From: Siphonodentalium dalli
Taxonomy: Eukaryota; Mollusca; Scaphopoda; Gadilida; Siphonodentaliidae
Direction: 5' to 3'
Assembly: GCA_032622095.1 (NCBI GenBank)
Contig: CP136068.1
Span: forward strand, 116,485,509-116,549,508
Length of the DNA: 64,000 nucleotides
Below, one piece after another: positions 1 to 11,340 of this stretch. The stretch's first letter is position 1. Each line of letters opens with the position of its first letter. Below the pieces are notes generated by a model that ran no database searches, was not told where the DNA came from, and was given only the letters and a program-made list of their open reading frames with translations. Position numbers and translations under genes: made by a program.

Positions 1-290
1 TTAAAAATTATAAAATTGTTAAAGAATGTAAGAAAAAATGGTAAAAAGTGTTAAAAAAAGATTTTTTTAGGCCAATGCATTCTCTTATATATGCGAGGCG
101 ACCTATGGTCGACTCGCATATATAAGAGAATGCATTGGCACAGGGCATAACTGTAACTATCACAATGTGGTCAAGGAGCCGGTTCCAATGATATCCATAT
201 TTGTATGGTTTTATTGAGACAGACCGAAGATATTTTAGGCTGTTGAAGCTTTATTTGGCCGGTTTTGGCCGGTTTGTTGGGTAAAGGGTT
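1..290. repeat. Dispersed ~290-bp repeat, copy 1 (starts outside the window)
   Basis: Positions 1-290 match 37,571-37,862 almost base for base, including an AT-rich start, an internal hairpin (71-139) and the tail ending in GTTGGGTAAAGGGTT. The copy is probably truncated by the window edge. There is no coding frame. The hairpin belongs to the foldback family described at 1,180-1,550. Confidence 0.85.
71..139. repeat. 69-bp near-perfect palindrome (hairpin module)
   Basis: The two halves are reverse complements: GCCAATGCATTCTCTTATAT pairs with its complement at the other end, around a short GCGACCTATGGTCGAC-type centre. The same module recurs at 1,185-1,253, 1,477-1,545, 37,494-37,562 and 37,643-37,711. 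The centre appears in both orientations, as expected for an inverted copy. Confidence 0.9.
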
Positions 291-1179
291 ATAAGTGTTC
301 ATCGGAATGGTCTATTATTGATTTGAAGTGAAGTTAAGTTTATACAAGCAGACGACAGATAAACTAAAGTTCAAAAGGAGTCCTATTTATTGAAGGAAAT
401 GTTTAGATAATAATTAAATTCAACAAACCACCTACGGTCGTTTATTGAAATTATTATCTGAGCATTTCCTATGGGATAGCAACCGATTAATGATGTTTTA
501 GTATCGAAAGGGATAATGTCATTAGCTTTACCTTTAGTATCGTTGCGTCCAATGACAATGACAATTATAAGAGTAACAAGGTCTGAACAATTACATGGTT
601 CAACGTTCCGAAAGTTGCAAAAGTTTAAATCACAAAGTCCAAATATAGTTCGATGGGGAGAGGTCGAAGTCACGTACGTAACACCAACAGTTGAACATCA
701 CAAACGCCGATCTTCCGCACAGATATAGAGACCTTCTCACAGACGAAACGCCGATCTTCCGCACAGATATAGAGACCTTCTCACAAACGTTCACAAGCAG
801 CAGTCCACAGGCCACAACACTAACAGGACACATACTTTCTTTGCATAATGTATACCACACTATGTACTAGTAAATGCTAAAGCATCCTTTGGGGCTTGAT
901 TAAACAGTCCCGGACTGCCTGTTCTCGTGAAAATGAGCGAAATACGCTCATTTTGGAATTATTTACGCTCTATATGGACTTAAATCGCGTTTTTTTAAAC
1001 AGTCCGATATGGGACTATTTCCATATGAAATATGCCCATATTAGCATTATTTAACTACCTTGCTTTTGACAACGGGTGTACACTCGCTATATTTCAGAAT
1101 TAAATCCGTCCAATGTGAATCTATGTGAATATATGTGACCCGCCATATCAAATCCAGTCGTAAGTCGGGATTTGTTTAC
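291..1179. other. No supported gene; 44-bp tandem duplication at 702-787
   Basis: I see no protein family here. A 44-bp unit beginning AAACGCCGATCTTCCGCACA occurs twice in tandem (702-745 and 746-787). The short reading frames across it are repeat shadows. Confidence 0.6.
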
Positions 1180-1550
1180 CCTGTGCCAATGCATTCTCTT
1201 ATATATGCGAGTCGACCATAGGTCGCCTCGCATATATAAGAGAATGCCTTGGCCTAACAATTTTTTATCATTTTTTTAAAATAAATGTTTCTTACAATTT
1301 TTAGGACATAAAATAAAAAAACATCCATTACCCTGCAGGGAGCCCCACACATATATAGAAGCATATAGAAGAGTGTCGTCTGCTCATGTTTGTCTGGGGC
1401 TCTGTATATATGGGTGAAATTATAAAATTGTTAAAGAATACAAGAAAAAATTATTAAAATTGTAAAAAATTGTTAGGCCAATGCATTCTCTTATATATGC
1501 GAGGCGACATATGGTCGACTCGCATATATAAGAGAATGCATTGGCACAGG
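1180..1550. mobile_element. Foldback element with hairpin-in-arm termini
   Basis: Each arm contains a complete 69-bp palindrome (1,185-1,253 and 1,477-1,545). The arms are also inverted relative to each other, with outer edges CCCTGTG and CACAGGG and inner edges CTAACAATTTTT and AAAATTGTTAG. Inverted similarity continues outward to about 1,130 and 1,605, where a segment reading GTGACCCGCCATATCAAATC on the left is mirrored on the right. The ~220-bp spacer (1,254-1,476) has no coding frame. This is a non-autonomous foldback/MITE-like structure; no transposase is present to assign a superfamily. Confidence 0.75.
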
Positions 1551-3989
1551 GTAAAAAAAAATCCCGACTTGCGACTGGATTTGATATGGCGGGTCACATA
1601 TACGTCCAATATGAACCCATTTGCTTGAGGATATGTTGGCTAACAGGCCATTAATGCCCATCCAACATATTTGTTATTTGATATTGTGTTCACCGAATTC
1701 GAAGTACACGGTCGCTTGTCCGGATGAAAACGGCATTCATCAGCCACGTATGCTTACAGCCGAACTCATACCTATTTTATACACAAGTACAACGTATCCT
1801 CGTGCAAATAGGTTCACAGTGAACCTAAATATTCACATAGGATCAGATTGGACGGGTTTGATTTCGAAACAAGCCCATATTGATAGTATACCCGACATTC
1901 CATTGAATGGCGCGGGCCGCAGTGAAAACACATTATAAAGAGCGATAGTCTGGTAAATAGTGTCGATGAAAACAGGTAGATTAAACGGACATGGCTCATT
2001 CGAACCTCCAAATTTTGTTTAGCGTAATTTGGATATAATAGGTCGATAAATAATTGAACTATTGATTTTTCAGCCGTTTTTAACTTTTCGCCAGAAGTCA
2101 GACAAACGCTCTTTATTGCTACCATATCAGGACTAGACTACCACGGAACACTCTTCTATGTTCCATGTCGTGCAAATGGCGTATTCACAGTTGTATTTTT
2201 CATTACTTCAATGATTCTTTTTGGGTTACAGAATGCTCGTAGAAAGAGTTAAGATATGTATCGACCTATTTCGATACCGGCAAAAATTCAAGAGCTAATA
2301 ATATTATTTCTATTTTGGAGCGCAAACCACCATGTGGCTTTAAACGGACATGGCTCATTCGAGCTTCCAAATTTTGTCTAAGTAATTTGAAAGGAGGTAT
2401 AAAATAGGTTGATAAATACATTAAATACTGATATATCGCATTCATGTGATCTGATAATTACTCCCAATGGCCACCTGTGGTCACAGCCATTTTCCAGCTG
2501 TTTGCAATTGTTCGCACAGAAGTGAAACAAAAGCTATTAATTTCTACCATATCAGGAATAGACTAACACAGAACGCCATTTTCTGTCACATGCCGTGTAA
2601 ATGGCTGTTTTTGTTTGGGACATAAACACCGTGTTCAAAGTCGTATTTTGTATGACTGCAATACGTATTTCTGGGACATATAATACTCGTAGAAAGGTAG
2701 TTCGAAGTATTTATCGACCTAGTTTGATACCCCGAATATTAGTAGGTGTATTGCGGAGCGGAAACCGCCATCAATGTGGCTTTATATTAATCACGTTATG
2801 TGCTTATTTTCACGAGAACGGGCTGGCACAAAACATGTAGCACTATTGTATTACGCCTATATTTTGAATGAGAATAAATGTTACTAAACCATTGCACAGT
2901 AGGATCTGCATTGAAGCGCCGATGGTCGGTACTGATCTTGCAACAATTCCTGACACGAACATGTAATGGACGCGTGGCAATGTGTTAGTAACGAAGAGCA
3001 GAACTCAAGATGGCACATGTTAGAAATAGGTCGATGAATCTTCCAACGAATTCACTGATGACACAATGCCGATCATTTCCCACGATGACGAAAGAATTTT
3101 CGGCAGTTATTAACAGTACTACTAGCCACATCACGGTGTCTCCCGTTAACACGTGACTAACACGAGTTTTCATGTATTCCATTGTGCGAACATTGACCTG
3201 TACATCATGGTGTACAGTCGCATTGACCATATTCACTACATAATTCACAATAAATGCGATGTACTTCACCGCGAACATTATTTCGTTTAGTAAAATATCC
3301 CAGCGGAAAAATGTCATAATGTGGAGCAACCTACGCAAACTCTGTTCTTTATACCACATGTACCATAGTGATTAACCTCTCTTGTGGCTTCCAGTCACGA
3401 CGCGCCAAGTTTGGACACGATTCTATATATTATATCCGGAACAATTTCATCATGTACACATTTATTGATTGTTTTGGTATCGATTGCTTTGTACACATTG
3501 ATAATTTTCAACCGGACCAATATCATTTCCAGGGAAAATCCCAGACTTCCTTCCGCAAGAAGATTCTTTGCTAAATGAACATTTTCCTTGTGGAATACAT
3601 ATATTATACGGTCGTTTCAATATTCTATCACAAACTCTTTAGTGAATTTATACTGTTCAATATCTATGAATATGGCCCGTTCATTTGATATTATATTTTC
3701 ATAATTATCCACTACTTCTTGTAAACCAGCGCTCAAAGTTGATGAATGTTCTATCTACCATAGAAGATCGAGTGGTCAGTCATTTTAACAGCATTCTGAA
3801 CAATTTTGAATTATCGATAAATTTAACTAGACAGCCCTGTATGTCGTATATGGATCAAACTTGCGTAATATTTTGCGGCTTCGTGTGGTAGATCTGCTGA
3901 GGGATTTCGGTATGTCCCAAAGGACAGCAAATCGTTTTGTCGCCAAAACCAACGTGTGACAATGTACATGTATAAAGTGACCATTTAAC
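1551..3989. other. Gene-poor stretch with dispersed repeat copies (1,980-2,130 and 2,340-2,800)
   Basis: A segment starting TTAAACGGACATGGCTCATT is present at about 1,980, again at 2,340-2,800, and once more at 36,365-36,780. Each time an AATTTGG(A/AAGGAG) box, a Tyr-poor AT-rich body and a TCGTAGAAAG box follow. The longer frames here (1,621-1,938, 2,985-3,359 and 3,368-3,574) match no family I recognise, have no shared composition, and I do not call them genes. Confidence 0.6.
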
Positions 3990-4936
3990 TATAGTGCATT
4001 ATTTGTCATTCACTTTCGCCGGTTGGTGGTCGATCGGGTTGGTCGCATCGCTCGTGATTTGTGTCTTATCGCTGTTCCCGCTGACTGGTGCCGAACTGCT
4101 TGTGAGTTGTGTGGCCGTCCTTCGGGACCAGCCACCCGAGCGATTCGGAGTGAACCGTTGACTGGACTTTGCAGATGATTATGGATTTAATACCCTCTGC
4201 TTTGTTAGCCGCCCTAGGAAGATTACACGTTGTGGATACCCTTAGCTGGACACTACACCAGGCTAAGGGAGGCTTCGTGAATCTGTCGGTGGACTACCAG
4301 ATTGCTCCAGCAATACCTCTGCTGGCGGTACTTCGGAAGCTGGACCCCACCAGCGACCTACCATCTGGTATGGCGACATGGACCAGAAGCAGAAGCAGAT
4401 GGAGGGGTAAGAAGAAGACCCCCATCCAGGAAGAGAAGGGATGCCGACAGAAGAGCCAAGTGTAGACAGAGACGAGCTGAGAGACGCCCAGCTCCCACAA
4501 TTGGCTGCTGATGTGGATGTCGACGACATCTCACCAGCCAGAAGGGACGCCGATGTCGTCCCGGATGTCCATGCCGTCGTCATTGAGGCAAGCGGAGACA
4601 TGGACGCCGATACCGGAGGTGCCTGCCGCCAGCTTTGATGTGGAGATGGACACCTTACCACATCGGACACCGGAATTCCATCTGGATCCGGTGTCCCACA
4701 TCTCCACCAGCAGCAGCAACAACAGCGGATACAATCATTTATCGGCGGATATCCAAGCGATCCACCAGAAGTCTCTGGAGTTGATGGCTGAATCAAATAG
4801 AACAGACGAAAGATGCGACCATAGAATCCGGCAATCCGAAGCTCTTATCGCGGCCATCAACTCAGAACCAACAGCAACAGCTGAACAACAACAAAGACGA
4901 AAAAGAAAGCAAAGAAAAAATATATCTAAATAGCTC
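3990..4936 (+). pseudogene. Decayed paralogous gene, copy A (basic, low-complexity tail)
   Basis: The copy begins with a GTGCATTATTTGT box at ~3,993. The likely start is the ATG at 4,178. Its N-terminus (IPSALL..LGRLHVVD.LSWTL) aligns with copy B at 5,197, sharing an IP..(L/V)...(L/F)G.LHV...L.WTL pattern. It continues into a lysine-rich RGKKKTPI segment (~4,405), an acidic Ser/Pro/Asp-rich middle and a basic end (QQRRKRKQRK). Two in-frame stops follow 4,463, and the acidic middle lies in another frame (4,441-4,638), so this copy is broken or spliced. The family is not recognised. It could be ORF1 of a retroelement or a lineage-specific host gene. Confidence 0.4.
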
Positions 4937-5084
4937 ATTCCTATTTAATGTTCATCCTCTGTCATGCGTTTTGTACCTTAATCTCCATGACCATTTCCAA
5001 AACTTCAAAGTGGGCTGTAGGAGAGGGGCTCGGCCCCTTTCAAATCCTCCCTTGCCCAGTCCAAAACTCCCAATAAACATAAAA

Positions 5085-5974
5085 ACAAGTGCATTATTTG
5101 TTCGTGTTCCGACCGCCGGCGGGATCGGACGTCCTGGCTTGAGCGCTCCCGCACTTTGCCCGCTCGGCGATCGGATTACTAACTTTAGCGGGACAATGGA
5201 TTCGTCTACAATCCCCGCTGAAGTCAGGCACGTATTCGGCTCACTCCACGTGGATCCCTGCTTGACCTGGACTTTACGCAGGTCGGGCAACCACGTGGAG
5301 CTTTTTCTGGAATTCCATGTTACGCCATCACGGTCCTTTTCAGGACCCTCTGAGTGCATCTGTTGGATGTAACCCGGATGCTGGAGCCCACCAGCAACCC
5401 ACCACCACCGGAGGGGCTACCATGAAGAACCGCATGCGACGGAAGAAGACCCCGATCGCAGCGGAGGTGAGTCGCAAGAAGAATGGAAGCATGGCGTGCG
5501 AAGAGGTGGACAACAACACCACCAGCTGCACAGGGGGTGACTGATGTCACCAAGACACCCCCTACCGCTTCTTCGATTGACATCACTACGCCAAGGATGG
5601 AGACGGAAAACCTGACTGTCTCTGCCTCAAGCGAAGAGACCCCAGATCCACCCGAGTCTTCCTTCACTCCGGAGACTCCGGAATTCGATCACCCGGAGTC
5701 TCCACCAGCCGAGGAGACACCAGTCTGTCTGAGGGAGGAAATGAACTATCGAGTCTGAGCTGCATGCGGAACATACAAATTCACCGAGGCAGACGAATAC
5801 ATCATTAAGAAAGAGAAGATCTACAAAGGCTCCGATGCAGGCGAACCAGATGTGGGACCAATCGAGTACTCCCTTGAGGATAAAACCTACATCTATACCT
5901 CTGCCACCTCTCCTTTGGATGCCAGTTCCTCTGCACCACCACCTGCAAAGAGGGGAAAGAAAAAGAAGAGATGA
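5085..5974 (+). pseudogene. Decayed paralogous gene, copy B, tandem to copy A
   Basis: The copy starts with the same GTGCATTATTTGT box (~5,089). The ATG at 5,197 opens a frame with SLHVDPCLTWTLRRSGNHVE, matching copy A. The shared RRKKTPI motif follows in a second frame (~5,440). A Thr/Pro/Glu-rich stretch (5,483-5,758) and a last segment ending AKRGKKKKR before a stop near 5,973 lie in further frames. A third GTGCATTATTTGT box at ~6,089 suggests another degenerate or truncated unit, giving a ~1.0-1.1-kb tandem spacing. Nothing identifies a biochemical role. The frame changes could be introns or decay. Confidence 0.4.
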
Positions 5975-8436
5975 GGCTTGCCATTCCACTGTTTAAATTT
6001 GATATATGTATAATATTGATTCTATGTTGACTTATTTTCTTCTTTTATTTCTCCCGGGGTTAGCCCCCCAAATGACATTAATAAAAAAAGTGCATTATTT
6101 GTAGGTCTAGGCTGGAGAAGTGGGGCCATCTCGGTGGTCGTGTGATCAATGTGTAAATATGATCGTTTATATTGTACTGCTTTTTTCTATATGTTTTTGT
6201 TATGTCATTCTCCTAATGCCCCTGTATATCAAACTTTTTTATTTGCGCCAAACCAAGTTGACGATCGGTCTGGGCATATCAGACTTGATAAGGATAGCCG
6301 TTTACACGACCGAAATCGGTCTATTTACTAGATATGTAGGATAAAGAGCGTTTTTGTGTGTGAAGACATGGTATTATTGATATTATATAAAGGATGAATG
6401 GGCACCTTTTTCCACGGAGGACGTGTGGTGACTTCCCTCTTCGTCGACCCTGCGTGCATGTTAAGCAACACGGAGTCACGCGTGCGTGGGTTTTTGTTTT
6501 TTGTTTGTTTTTATAAAATAAATAGAAAAAAGGTAAAACCTACAAAAAGCGGAGCGTAAAAGATCCTAATACAAATGAAACCTTAAATGAAAAGCTATAG
6601 GAACAATAAACTTTTTTAATGGAAACTGTGAGGGAAAAATAGCCACTTTAACTGACAAGCTGACAAAGAAATGAAAATGCACATGTTAAACATTGAAAAA
6701 TTACATATGAAATATGACACAAGAAAGTTTAGACAATATCAACAACTAAGGTAATTAAGTCAAAAAATTAGTTTTAATTTAAATTTAAAGACGACCCGAG
6801 AAGAGGCAAGATTAAATGTGTCCTTTTAAATGTAAAACTATTAAAACGGGAAAAAACCAGTACGGGAGTGGAAAGCGAGAGAAGAAAGTTTTGCCCCCAG
6901 CCCAACGACCATACCAAAAGTGCAGCACCCTGTGGACGGACAATGGCGCGGGCTTACTCGAGTTTACGAGCAAGCCCCCACCCTTCCGAATCATCCATCC
7001 ACGGCCCTCCCCAGATGAACTCATAAAAGTCATCGGCACGAGTGTCAGTGCGGAAGGATAGAACGAGATGCAGGTGCAGCCTAGAGTTATATCCGTCCGC
7101 GACGGCACACGTGTTGTATCGACAATCCCATTAATACAAGTGTTGTTCCGTGTTTATACATCGTGAACGCTACCCGACCTAGTATCCCTGAATTTAAACA
7201 AAAACATGTTTACAAGGCTTATACAAGGTTTGGTCCGAACAATGGAAGGAAGACGAAAGTTCTATCGGATTCAGCGCGTATAGAAAAATATCCCCCTACA
7301 AATAAACAACTTCAGCACTTTTTTTCCGAAATTAATCGATATAGAATATTTTAGTGAATTCTCAATGTTTTAAAGATTAACCATTTTGCATTGGCAGATA
7401 TTTGTCCATATATATCAGTGTTCCTCGCCATTTTGCGCCAAACCAGGTTTACGATCCGTCTGGGCATATCAGACTTGATAAGGATTGCAATTTACACGAC
7501 CGAAATCGGTCTCAGATTACTAGATATGTGCGATAAAGAGCGTTTTTTTGTGAAGACATGGTATTTCTTGATATTATATCAAGGATGAATGGGCACTTCA
7601 TTCCTACCACCACGGAGGACGTGGGGTGACTTCCCTCTTTCATCGACCCTGCATGCATAGTAAGCAACACGGATTCACGTGGGTTAAGCCATTTAAGAAC
7701 GATCCGTACCGATGCAATAAAACAATGATCATTTTTCAGCGTTTAGTGCAAAGCACATTAGTCGAAAAATATTGTATTCACTGTTCGTGATAATAATGAG
7801 TGAGCGATCTATTATCGCTGCGTGCGTGAACAATGGAAAGAGGTCACGCTATTATAGAGCGTGTGTCATTTCTAGCCAAATCTCCTTATACGTCGGGTCA
7901 GATCCAATTTTTTTGTTTCAAACATTTTAGTAATGTTATGGATTGACGGTTCAATAACATAAGGAGAGGCGTATGTTGAAACTATATCTGAGAAACAGAT
8001 ATTCTTATAACGCATGAAATCATGCATATTATAGAAAATTGACGTTGAATTTTGTTCAATAATCATCGCACCTTATTTATGAAGTAATAGTTGTATAGTC
8101 ATTTATATTATACGCATATAATGTGTCATTCGATCACGATCATAGTGTATATATTTGAACATGTTAATTTATATTTATATATTATATAGTGTGTGTACAG
8201 GTTTGTGTTTCACAATTGATCAATTAGAATGAATTTCCTAACATTCGAGCTGCGTTAGAGATGTTGGTTTGGAAAACAGGTTTCCATCGTTTTTCCCCCC
8301 AAGAGGTTTTTCGTTGGTTTTTCCTGACCGCCAACGCAGACACAGTAGGATGTAATTGACCTGTATGTGAAGACGTCCCCGTCCCTTAACGTGTAAGCAT
8401 GTATACCAATAAACGCTGATGTCGACTCCTAGTGGA
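5975..8436. other. Gene-poor stretch; ~250-bp direct repeat at 6,242-6,490 and 7,434-7,690
   Basis: The two copies share TTGCGCCAAACCA, GGGCATATCAGACTTGATAA, a GATAAAGAGCGTTTTT box and a tail with GGAGGACGTG(T/G)GGTGACTTC. The frames over them are non-coding shadows. The frame at 6,816-7,061 and its reverse do not match a known family. Confidence 0.65.
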
Positions 8437-8451
8437 CTCCGGCGCGGCTTG
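8437..8451. repeat. Target-site duplication, left copy (15 bp)
   Basis: CTCCGGCGCGGCTTG here is identical to 9,093-9,107, on the other side of the U2-headed SINE. Confidence 0.9.
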
Positions 8452-9092
8452 TTTTTGTTTTGTTTTGTTTTTAAACCTGCCCGAGGCCATTGCGGACCAC
8501 TCTTATCGGCTGAGCACCCCCTGACAGATGTGGCCCACCCTTACGAGATGGTCAAAGTGCCCGTCGGGCGTCAGTCCCCGCAAGAAGCGGACAGTCAGTC
8601 AGTAAGTCGGGACCACTCGTCCTCCTCAGGCTGCGAACCCATCCAGTGGAAGTCCCTTCAGGTGGGGAAAACCACCATCGGGGACGTATCACACCGCATG
8701 GGCTCGACCAAAGCATAGTCACCCTGTTCGCCGCCAGCGGGGAACATATACTACACCTTTTTTTCTTCTTTTTTTTTAAACAAACCCGGAGCTTTTACGG
8801 ACCAGTCTTATCGGCTGAGTACCCCTTTAAGAGGTACACACCCTTACGAGCATGGTCAAAATGCCACTCGGGGTCAGTCCCCGCATTGCAGCGGACAGTC
8901 GGTCAGTCAGTCAGGTCCGCTTGTCGGCCCCAGGCTGCGAACCCAAACAGTGGAAGTCCCTTCAGGTGGGGAAAAGCACCTTTGGGGACGTATCACACCG
9001 TAAGGGCTCGATCAAAGCATAGCGACCCTGCTCACGGCCAGCGCGGAACAGATACTACACTTTGATCTTAGCCAAAAGGCCGAGAAGCGATC
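8452..9092 (-). mobile_element. Dimeric SINE with a U2 snRNA-derived 5' head
   Basis: Read on the minus strand, the element starts at ~9,091 with ~47 nt that match the 5' end of metazoan U2 snRNA, including the branch-recognition GTAGTA, with a single extra A. A ~270-nt body follows, then an A-rich linker (~8,758-8,780, T-rich on the plus strand). A second body lacking the first ~25 nt of the U2 head follows, and the 3' tail is built from AAACA/AAAAC units (8,452-8,475). Both bodies share CACCTGAAGGGACTTCCACT and a GGGTTCGCAGCC box. A perfect 15-bp target duplication flanks the whole, so it moved by LINE-type target-primed reverse transcription. It encodes no protein; the frames at 8,419-8,718 and 8,646-9,065 are shadows. 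Confidence 0.85.
9045..9091 (-). ncRNA. U2 snRNA-derived 5' head (not a functional U2 gene)
   Basis: The minus strand reads ATCGCTTCTCGGCCTTTTGG followed by CTAAGATCAAAGTGTAGTAT, the U2 5' domain. U2 similarity is lost after about CTGTTCC, so the Sm site and 3' stem-loops are absent. Confidence 0.85.
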
Positions 9093-9107
9093 CTCCGGCG
9101 CGGCTTG
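9093..9107. repeat. Target-site duplication, right copy (15 bp)
   Basis: Perfect copy of 8,437-8,451. It immediately follows the U2-derived end of the SINE. Confidence 0.9.
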
Positions 9108-10283
9108 ATGGCAATGACAGTGTTATCATTATTGGAGAATTGAGAATACTATTTAAGTATCTACTTCCGATCGACGCTTAATCGAAACCGATACATGTTC
9201 GAATGTGGTGTGATTGATTTCTCGGCTCGGTGATCGTTTAACGTGTTTTGGACGCAGTTGAAAATGCCGACGTCGTCTTACCATCTACTGCAAAATTCCC
9301 AGGGAAATGGTGTTTAGTCATATGGTTCTACTAAAAGGGCAAATAATCACGACTGCACGTGACAATAATGCATATGTTACAACACCGCGAGTGTTGAACC
9401 ACCAAAAGTAGTCAGTCTGAGATACCAAAGGGGGAACGAAGGTGTGGTCTATAACAACAATACAGATTAAACGGCATCACATTCATGTGCCGTCTGAAAT
9501 AAAGGGACCATTTGTTTTTAATTCGGACCTTTATAAATAATTTACATGCATGGACAAATGTATTCAAGTTAAAGAATATGGAACATGCGACATGCATGTT
9601 CGGCTGAAATAAAGGGACAGTTTGTTATTAATATGGACCTTTACAAAATTATTTACATGCATGGTAAAATGTATTCAAGTCAAAGAATATGGAACATGCC
9701 ACAATGAAGAGCGTTCACTGTCATACTAGTCATGTTATGAATGAAGAGCGTTTGTATCATTTTTGTGCGAAAAATTGCAAACAAGACCTCGATCAAATGT
9801 ATTCAGAATATATACACACACACAAACTTTGTTCATTATTTAGATTGTTTATTAGGAATACCATCCCAAATGTATTTTACATTCGCTCCTGTTTCCAATC
9901 ATGTTTCGCTACCTATTTTACAAGTCATTAAATGTATGTGCCATCCTACCATACCATTTAGATTTCACCATTATTATTGATTATAAAAATAAATGGCGAT
10001 AGACAATTCTATCCCAATCTGCTTCAACCATACATGTATTAATATAGGTACTTTATTATGTGAAACGTGTTCTGGCTATGTCTTGTTAACACCTTCCTGT
10101 CAAACTCCAGGCAGTGCCCTCTACGTTGTCACTACGATATAGCACTCCACAAGGTTGGTACTTTGCGGGACCGATACATCTATTTTTACATATCGTCACA
10201 TATTATCTTATTTTAACCACCAAAAGTTTGCAATAATGGTAATTCTTTCGGTATTGATAACAATCAAATGAACTGGGCACTTA
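9108..10283. other. No supported gene; ~113-bp tandem duplication at ~9,483-9,705
   Basis: Two consecutive copies share CTGAAATAAAGGGAC, an ATTTACATGCATGG box and AAAGAATATGGAACATGC. The remaining sequence shows no recognisable coding or RNA feature. Confidence 0.6.
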
Positions 10284-10667
10284 TCATTCTGGATAAGGAA
10301 TAGGCGCCAACGTTTTTCTTTCCAGGGCGATACTTGATAATAACACATGATGTCCTGTCGAATCCAATTTTGCGCTTGAAAATACCAATGTCATTGGGTT
10401 GCTGTCTGTCAAAATCAAAAGTTCACTGCCAGACAGGCAGTATTGGAATTTATCCACCAGAACCCACCTTGTCGCCAGAAATTCCAGCTTGTGCGTCGGA
10501 TTGTTTCTTTCACTATTTGTGGCTTCGAGGTTAGTGTAAACAATAACCTGTTTAATTTCATCGACAAGCTCGCCGAGATCATCCAAACTTGAGTCGGCAT
10601 GGAATTCGAAAATTGCGTATAAATCAGGATAGCCTATTATATAAAATGTGAATAATCCCTGCTTCAA
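10284..10667 (-). pseudogene. Ty3/Gypsy retrotransposon RNase H fragment
   Basis: The translated frame carries the RNase H signature of Ty3/Gypsy polyproteins: HKLEFLATRWVLVDKF, then LLILTDSNPMTLVFSSAKLD and STGHH. In active elements this region lies between reverse transcriptase and integrase. The first catalytic acidic segment and all flanking RT, integrase and LTR sequence are missing, so this is an isolated relic. The assignment rests on motif recognition. The frame has no credible start. Confidence 0.7.
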
Positions 10668-11338
10668 ATGCGTCTTGACACTTCTCCCATACTCACTGAA
10701 ATTGAGTTTCTATTTGCCATTTTGTTTTGTTTAAATTATGGCCCTAAATTATGTAATTCACACCTATAGATTTTCAAAACAGTCAAAGTCTTCATTATAT
10801 ATTATTGAATATTTTACCGACCCGAATGGGTTAAATATATTAGATAGATATCATAGGACAAGACCATTCTACTTATTTCGGCATTTGAATGGAGTTTTAG
10901 GACAATTTCTCCAAACTTACAGTTTTTATACTATACCGATTCTAAAGTTTTAATTATATAAAACTGTGTTATATATAATGTGTGTATCCGATTATATCAA
11001 CAGAATCGAATACAAGTCTCATATTAGTGAGGTATGATCATCACATCTCTAAAAAAAATAGTACCAAACATGTGGTTTCGGGTGTCGCCATTTTTACGAA
11101 CACGAGGTCCATCGTTGTCACGAAGATTACACACGTGACTTTCTTTGGAAGGCAGATCTAGCAATCATACACATGACTGTATCTGAAGCAGCGACACAAA
11201 CACGTCCTTGTGATATTTCGTTGGAGCGAAATAAATCAGTGATATACCACGTCAATCCAAAAGCTTACTTTATAATACACATATTAGATAATCCACAAAA
11301 GGACTGACTCTTATCTATCTATCTATCTATCTATGCTA
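10668..11338. other. No supported gene; ends in a TATC microsatellite
   Basis: AT-rich sequence without recognisable features. A short (TATC)n run at ~11,310-11,333 leads into the 0.63-kb tandem repeats. Confidence 0.6.
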
Positions 11339-11340
11339 TA

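Noticed and set aside
9045-9091. A functional U2 snRNA gene
   Set aside because: Only the 5' ~47 nt match; the Sm site and 3' domains are replaced by the SINE body.
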